This document shows positions 5,331 through 7,755 of a stretch of DNA of 7,755 nucleotides, one piece after another. The position numbers and the translations under genes are program-made. Within the stretch, counting starts at the first letter, position 1. Each line of letters begins with the position of its first letter. The DNA comes from Oscillospiraceae bacterium (GTDB lineage Bacteria; Bacillota; Clostridia; Oscillospirales; Oscillospiraceae): the NCBI GenBank assembly GCA_016290695.1, contig JAEEUX010000117.1:1-7755 (forward strand), given 5' to 3'. Below the pieces are notes generated by a model. It searched no databases, was not told where the DNA came from, and was given only the letters and a program-made list of their open reading frames with translations.

Positions 5331-6332
5331 TTATTCTCCATTCCCCGGCGCGTAGAGCGAGGTGATTTCGCGCAGATATTTTTCAAATTCCTGCCGCGTT
5401 TCCTTCGGCGAAAGCAGCTCCGCCTCGGCTCCGAAGCCGCAGAGCCAGCCGAAAAACTGCGGGCTGACCACCACGCTGAGCGAGACAGTGAAATGCTCCT
5501 CGCCGTCGGGCACGAGTATCGCGTCGCCGCCGAAGCGGTCTATCACCGCTCCCGCGAGGCGCGAAGCAAAGCGCAGCGTTACCCTGCGCTCCTCGCCGGA
5601 AAACATACCGAAGTGGATGGTGTCGTACTTTGCGGCGTCGAGAGAACTGAAAATTTCCTTTCCCTCGCGCGGCGCGTCCAGAACGGAGATGGAGACCATT
5701 TTATCCACGCGGTAATGGCGCTTCTGCGCGCTGAGCGGGTCGTAGGCGACGAGGTAATATTTTTCATCGTCCCAGGCCAGAAGATAGGGGCTTACGACGT
5801 ACATAGCGCCGCCGCGCCGGAAGCTCTTTTTGCGAGAGACGGTGTAATCATAGTACTGGAAGCTTATCTGACGGTCGGAATTAATGGCGTTATGTATGAA
5901 ATCTACATTATAATATATGGACTCGTTCATGGTCTTCACGCGGTCACGCACGAAAACCTGCCTGTGGAGCTGGCGAGCGCCGTGTTTTCCGGCGAGTGCT
6001 TCCAATTTCGTTATAAGAGCCAAAGACTTCTTCTCCGTAATGAAGCGCGAGGCCTGAACGCTGTCAACAAGCAGCTTCAGCTCGGCAAGCTCGAACTGGC
6101 GGGACACGAGGCAGTACTGCGTGGGTCTCGCGGAGCGCTTGATTATGTTCATGCCGAACGAATCGAGCGCCTCAATGTCAGAATAGATGCTTTTGCGCTC
6201 GGCGCTTATGCCGTTCTTATCGAGGTAAGCTATTATCTGCTGCGTGGTTACGCCGTGCTCCTCGTCGCTTTCGTCGAGGAAGAATTTCATCATATAGAGG
6301 AGCTTCAGCTTTTGGTTTTGAGATTTTGACAT
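5331..6332 (-). CDS. WYL-domain transcriptional regulator (YafY type)
   Basis: 333 residues, the usual length and order of the family. An N-terminal winged helix-turn-helix (about 5-65) contains TTQQIIAYLDKNGISAERKS with the recognition helix following it. The WYL domain (about 135-215) includes SPYLLAWDDEKYYLVAYD and HYRVDKM. The C-terminal WCX extension (about 240-325) includes FFGWLCGFGAEAELLSP. The signature Trp-Tyr-Leu reads Tyr-Tyr-Leu (192-194), a common variant. WYL domains bind regulatory ligands, in known cases single-stranded DNA or nucleotide-type molecules, and switch DNA binding. The start has GGGGAG 8 nt upstream and overlaps the end of the radical SAM gene by 28 nt. The macrodomain gene begins 3 nt after its stop, with its RBS inside this gene's last codons. 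That tight linkage suggests related roles or autoregulation, but no operator was identified. Confidence 0.9.
   Translation of the reverse strand: MSKSQNQKLKLLYMMKFFLDESDEEHGVTTQQIIAYLDKNGISAERKSIYSDIEALDSFGMNIIKRSARPTQYCLVSRQFELAELKLLVDSVQASRFITEKKSLALITKLEALAGKHGARQLHRQVFVRDRVKTMNESIYYNVDFIHNAINSDRQISFQYYDYTVSRKKSFRRGGAMYVVSPYLLAWDDEKYYLVAYDPLSAQKRHYRVDKMVSISVLDAPREGKEIFSSLDAAKYDTIHFGMFSGEERRVTLRFASRLAGAVIDRFGGDAILVPDGEEHFTVSLSVVVSPQFFGWLCGFGAEAELLSPKETRQEFEKYLREITSLYAPGNGE
5336..5339 (-). promoter_or_regulatory. RBS of the macrodomain gene inside the end of the WYL gene
   Basis: GGAG on the minus strand is 8 nt before the ATG at 5327 and lies within the last codons of the WYL gene (Gly-Glu-stop). 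Ribosomes finishing the regulator can therefore reinitiate on the macrodomain gene. Confidence 0.7.
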
Positions 6333-7231
6333 TTGTATAACTCCCCCTGCATGAGATTATCGCGCTCAAAGGCGGCCATTATCGCGCCGAGAACGCGCTT
6401 TTTGTCGGCGCTCCATTCCGGCGCGAGCAGATCCTTCTTCGCGCCGTCGCCTGTGAAGCGGTGGATGACCATTTCCGGCGGAAGGCGGCGGATGCAGCCC
6501 TCCAGTATTTCGATGTATTCCTCAAGGCTCAGCGTGGAGAATTTGCCCTCGGCGTAGTCTATGGCAAGGTCGGTCCCGCGCAGAACGTGGAGGAGCTGCA
6601 GCTTTATCCCGCCCGCGCCGCTTTGGGCGACGTATTCCGCCGTCCGGTACATCATTTCCGGCGTTTCACCGGGCAGCCCGAGTATAATATGGACGACGAA
6701 CTCTATCCCGCGCAGCCTAAGAGCACGCGCGGCTTCGTCGAAAACCGCGAGCGGGTAGGCGCGGCGTATATACCGCGTGCTTTGCTCGTGTATGGTCTGG
6801 AGCCCGAGCTCGACCCATGTGGGCTTTATGGCGTTCAGCTCGCTGATAAGCTCCAGAACCTCGCCGGGCAGACAGTCCGGGCGCGTGGCGATTGCAAGGG
6901 CGTCTATATCGTCCCTCTGCGCGAGAGGAAAAAACAGCTCCCTCAGTTTATCTGCGGGAGCGTAGGTGTTTGTGCCGCTCTGGAGGTAGGCGATGTAGCC
7001 GCAGCCCTTGGCCTTGAAGGCGACCCTCGCCTTCGCGCGCTCTATCTGCTCGTCAATCGTCGCCGCGCGGCCCTCGGCGAAGGCGGCCGAGCCGTTCAGA
7101 CAGAATATGCAGCCGCGCGTTCCGCGCGTTCCGTCGCGGTTCGGGCAGCTCATACCGCCGTCGAGCGAAAGCTTATATAACTTTTGCCCGAAGCGGCGGC
7201 GTATATGGTCGGAAAAGCTGTTTATGTACAT
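6305..7231 (-). CDS. Radical SAM protein, YhcC/YtqA (MnmL-like) family
   Basis: 308 residues from the ATG at 7231, beginning MYINSFSDHIRRRFG as in the family. A longer frame reaches 7294 but would put 21 unrelated residues inside the preceding gene. The radical SAM cluster cysteines are Cys29, Cys41 and Cys44, in the long-spaced arrangement SCPNRDG then GCIFC typical of this family. Other family stretches are YLQSGTNTYAP, ATRPDCL, WVELGLQT and VVHIILGLPGET. These fit a TIM-barrel-type enzyme using a 4Fe-4S cluster and S-adenosylmethionine. The YtqA subgroup has been linked genetically to wobble-uridine mnm5s2U synthesis in tRNA and renamed MnmL, normally paired with the methylase MnmM. No MnmM gene is visible here, so subgroup assignment is open. 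The ATG shares one base with the stop of the DUF169 gene (TAATG), and the 3' end overlaps the WYL gene by 28 nt. Confidence 0.9.
   Translation of the reverse strand: MYINSFSDHIRRRFGQKLYKLSLDGGMSCPNRDGTRGTRGCIFCLNGSAAFAEGRAATIDEQIERAKARVAFKAKGCGYIAYLQSGTNTYAPADKLRELFFPLAQRDDIDALAIATRPDCLPGEVLELISELNAIKPTWVELGLQTIHEQSTRYIRRAYPLAVFDEAARALRLRGIEFVVHIILGLPGETPEMMYRTAEYVAQSGAGGIKLQLLHVLRGTDLAIDYAEGKFSTLSLEEYIEILEGCIRRLPPEMVIHRFTGDGAKKDLLAPEWSADKKRVLGAIMAAFERDNLMQGELYKCQNLKTKS
6341..6346 (-). promoter_or_regulatory. RBS of the WYL regulator inside the radical SAM gene
   Basis: GGGGAG on the minus strand lies 8 nt before the ATG at 6332, inside the final codons of the radical SAM gene. It supports the 28-nt overlap as real rather than a misread start. 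Confidence 0.75.
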
Positions 7232-7755
7232 TATTCGGCAGGCTTCTTCGCCGGAGCGCCCTTGCGCCAGATTTCGCCGGTTTCCAGACCCCACTTCTCA
7301 AACATTTTGTTGTAAAACTCAGGACGCGGGAAGTTCTTGGTCATCTCCATGGAAAGCTGCTTGTAGCCGAAGCCGGCATGGGAGATGATTTCCACGCCGG
7401 AGGAGATTTCCTCCAGCTTTTCACCGCGCAGGGTGAACATGACCTCGTCTTCGTCCGTCAGCCCGCGTTCATACTCGCCGGGGTCGGGGAAGGTGATGTT
7501 GTAGTCCTGCCCGTTCAGCACGGGGATGGAGGAATGGACGCAGGAATCCACGGGGTCTAAGGTGACGCGGAACATTTCGCCGGTCTGAAACTTGGTGCCC
7601 ATGAGGATGGAGCGGATCTGGGCCGGGTTGCAGTAAATCGTAACTAAATCGGGCACGAAATTGGCCTTTTCCAGCGGAGCGAGCGCGAAGCCTATGGGCT
7701 TCTTTTCCGCCTTCAGGAAGGGGTATTCCTCCCGCAGGAATCGGCGGCTGCGCTC
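7231..7755 (-). CDS. DUF169 family protein, C-terminal part (5' end outside window)
   Basis: 174 residues are visible before the stop, and the frame stays open to the window edge, so the N-terminus is missing. A GTG at 7656 could be mistaken for a start, but residues upstream of it (KKPIGFALAPLEKANF) continue the family pattern. The match to DUF169 (COG2043) is seen in APLEKANFVPDLVTIYCNPA, a cysteine in DPVDSCVHSS, and FPDPGEYERGLTDEDEVMFT, followed by LEEI. The function of this family is not established. Members are soluble and are often found with redox or radical enzymes, which would fit the radical SAM gene starting on its stop codon, though that is inference. The last 15 residues (GEIWRKGAPAKKPAE) are a short charged tail. 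It is the first visible gene of the operon, and the operon promoter must lie further right. Confidence 0.8.
   Translation of the reverse strand, partial: ERSRRFLREEYPFLKAEKKPIGFALAPLEKANFVPDLVTIYCNPAQIRSILMGTKFQTGEMFRVTLDPVDSCVHSSIPVLNGQDYNITFPDPGEYERGLTDEDEVMFTLRGEKLEEISSGVEIISHAGFGYKQLSMEMTKNFPRPEFYNKMFEKWGLETGEIWRKGAPAKKPAE

Noticed and set aside
5319..6329. Long plus-strand open frame opposite the WYL gene
   Set aside because: The minus strand encodes a full WYL regulator with RBS and operon context; the opposite frame shows no family pattern.
4548..6332. DarTG-like toxin-antitoxin system
   Set aside because: The macrodomain is of the zinc hydrolase type, not DarG, and the neighbour is a DNA-binding WYL protein with no ADP-ribosyltransferase features.
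6461..7180. Plus-strand open frame opposite the radical SAM gene
   Set aside because: Antisense shadow of a gene with intact iron-sulfur cysteine motif.

Overview
The window reads as chromosomal DNA of an anaerobic, gut-type Firmicute of the class Clostridia, probably near Oscillospiraceae. This is inferred from lipobox surface lipoproteins, a surface-layer homology (SLH) fragment, strong AGGAG-type ribosome binding sites, sigma-A-like promoters, and GC-rich genes separated by AT-rich gaps. No rRNA, tRNA, CRISPR array, transposase or phage gene was seen.

Layout. (1) Bases 1-256 hold no gene but a dense chain of six inverted repeats. The outer two are near-copies of each other, so the block looks like one unit of a dispersed or tandem intergenic repeat. 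Its last hairpin also serves as the terminator of the next gene. (2) Bases 257-1723 (minus strand) are a complete unit for a BMP-family substrate-binding lipoprotein: a good promoter, a roughly 100-nt structured leader, an RBS, the gene and a terminator. No ABC transporter partner is in view. (3) Bases 1809-2192 (minus strand) hold the startless C-terminal remnant of an SLH surface protein with its terminator. (4) Bases 2220-4538 (plus strand) are a single-gene unit for a large multidomain lipoprotein of unknown function, closed by a strong bidirectional terminator. (5) Bases 4548-7755 (minus strand) are the end of a tightly packed operon. In transcription order it encodes a DUF169 protein (5' end outside the window), a YhcC/YtqA-type radical SAM protein, a WYL-domain transcription regulator, and a zinc-type macrodomain protein likely to be an ADP-ribose hydrolase. 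The junctions are a 1-nt TAATG overlap, a 28-nt overlap and a 3-nt gap, so translation is probably coupled.

How the parts may work together. The BMP protein and the large lipoprotein are both predicted to be membrane-anchored on the outside of the cell, one for ligand uptake and one of unknown role. The operon combines a possible tRNA-wobble modification enzyme, a ligand-sensing regulator and an ADP-ribose hydrolase. The regulator-hydrolase pair is the most interesting functional hypothesis here, because zinc macrodomains of this type are known from sirtuin-linked ADP-ribosylation operons, yet no sirtuin or lipoyl-carrier gene is visible. Nothing in the window proves a wholly new system. The best leads are the hairpin repeat, the BMP leader RNA, the WYL-macrodomain pair and the large lipoprotein.
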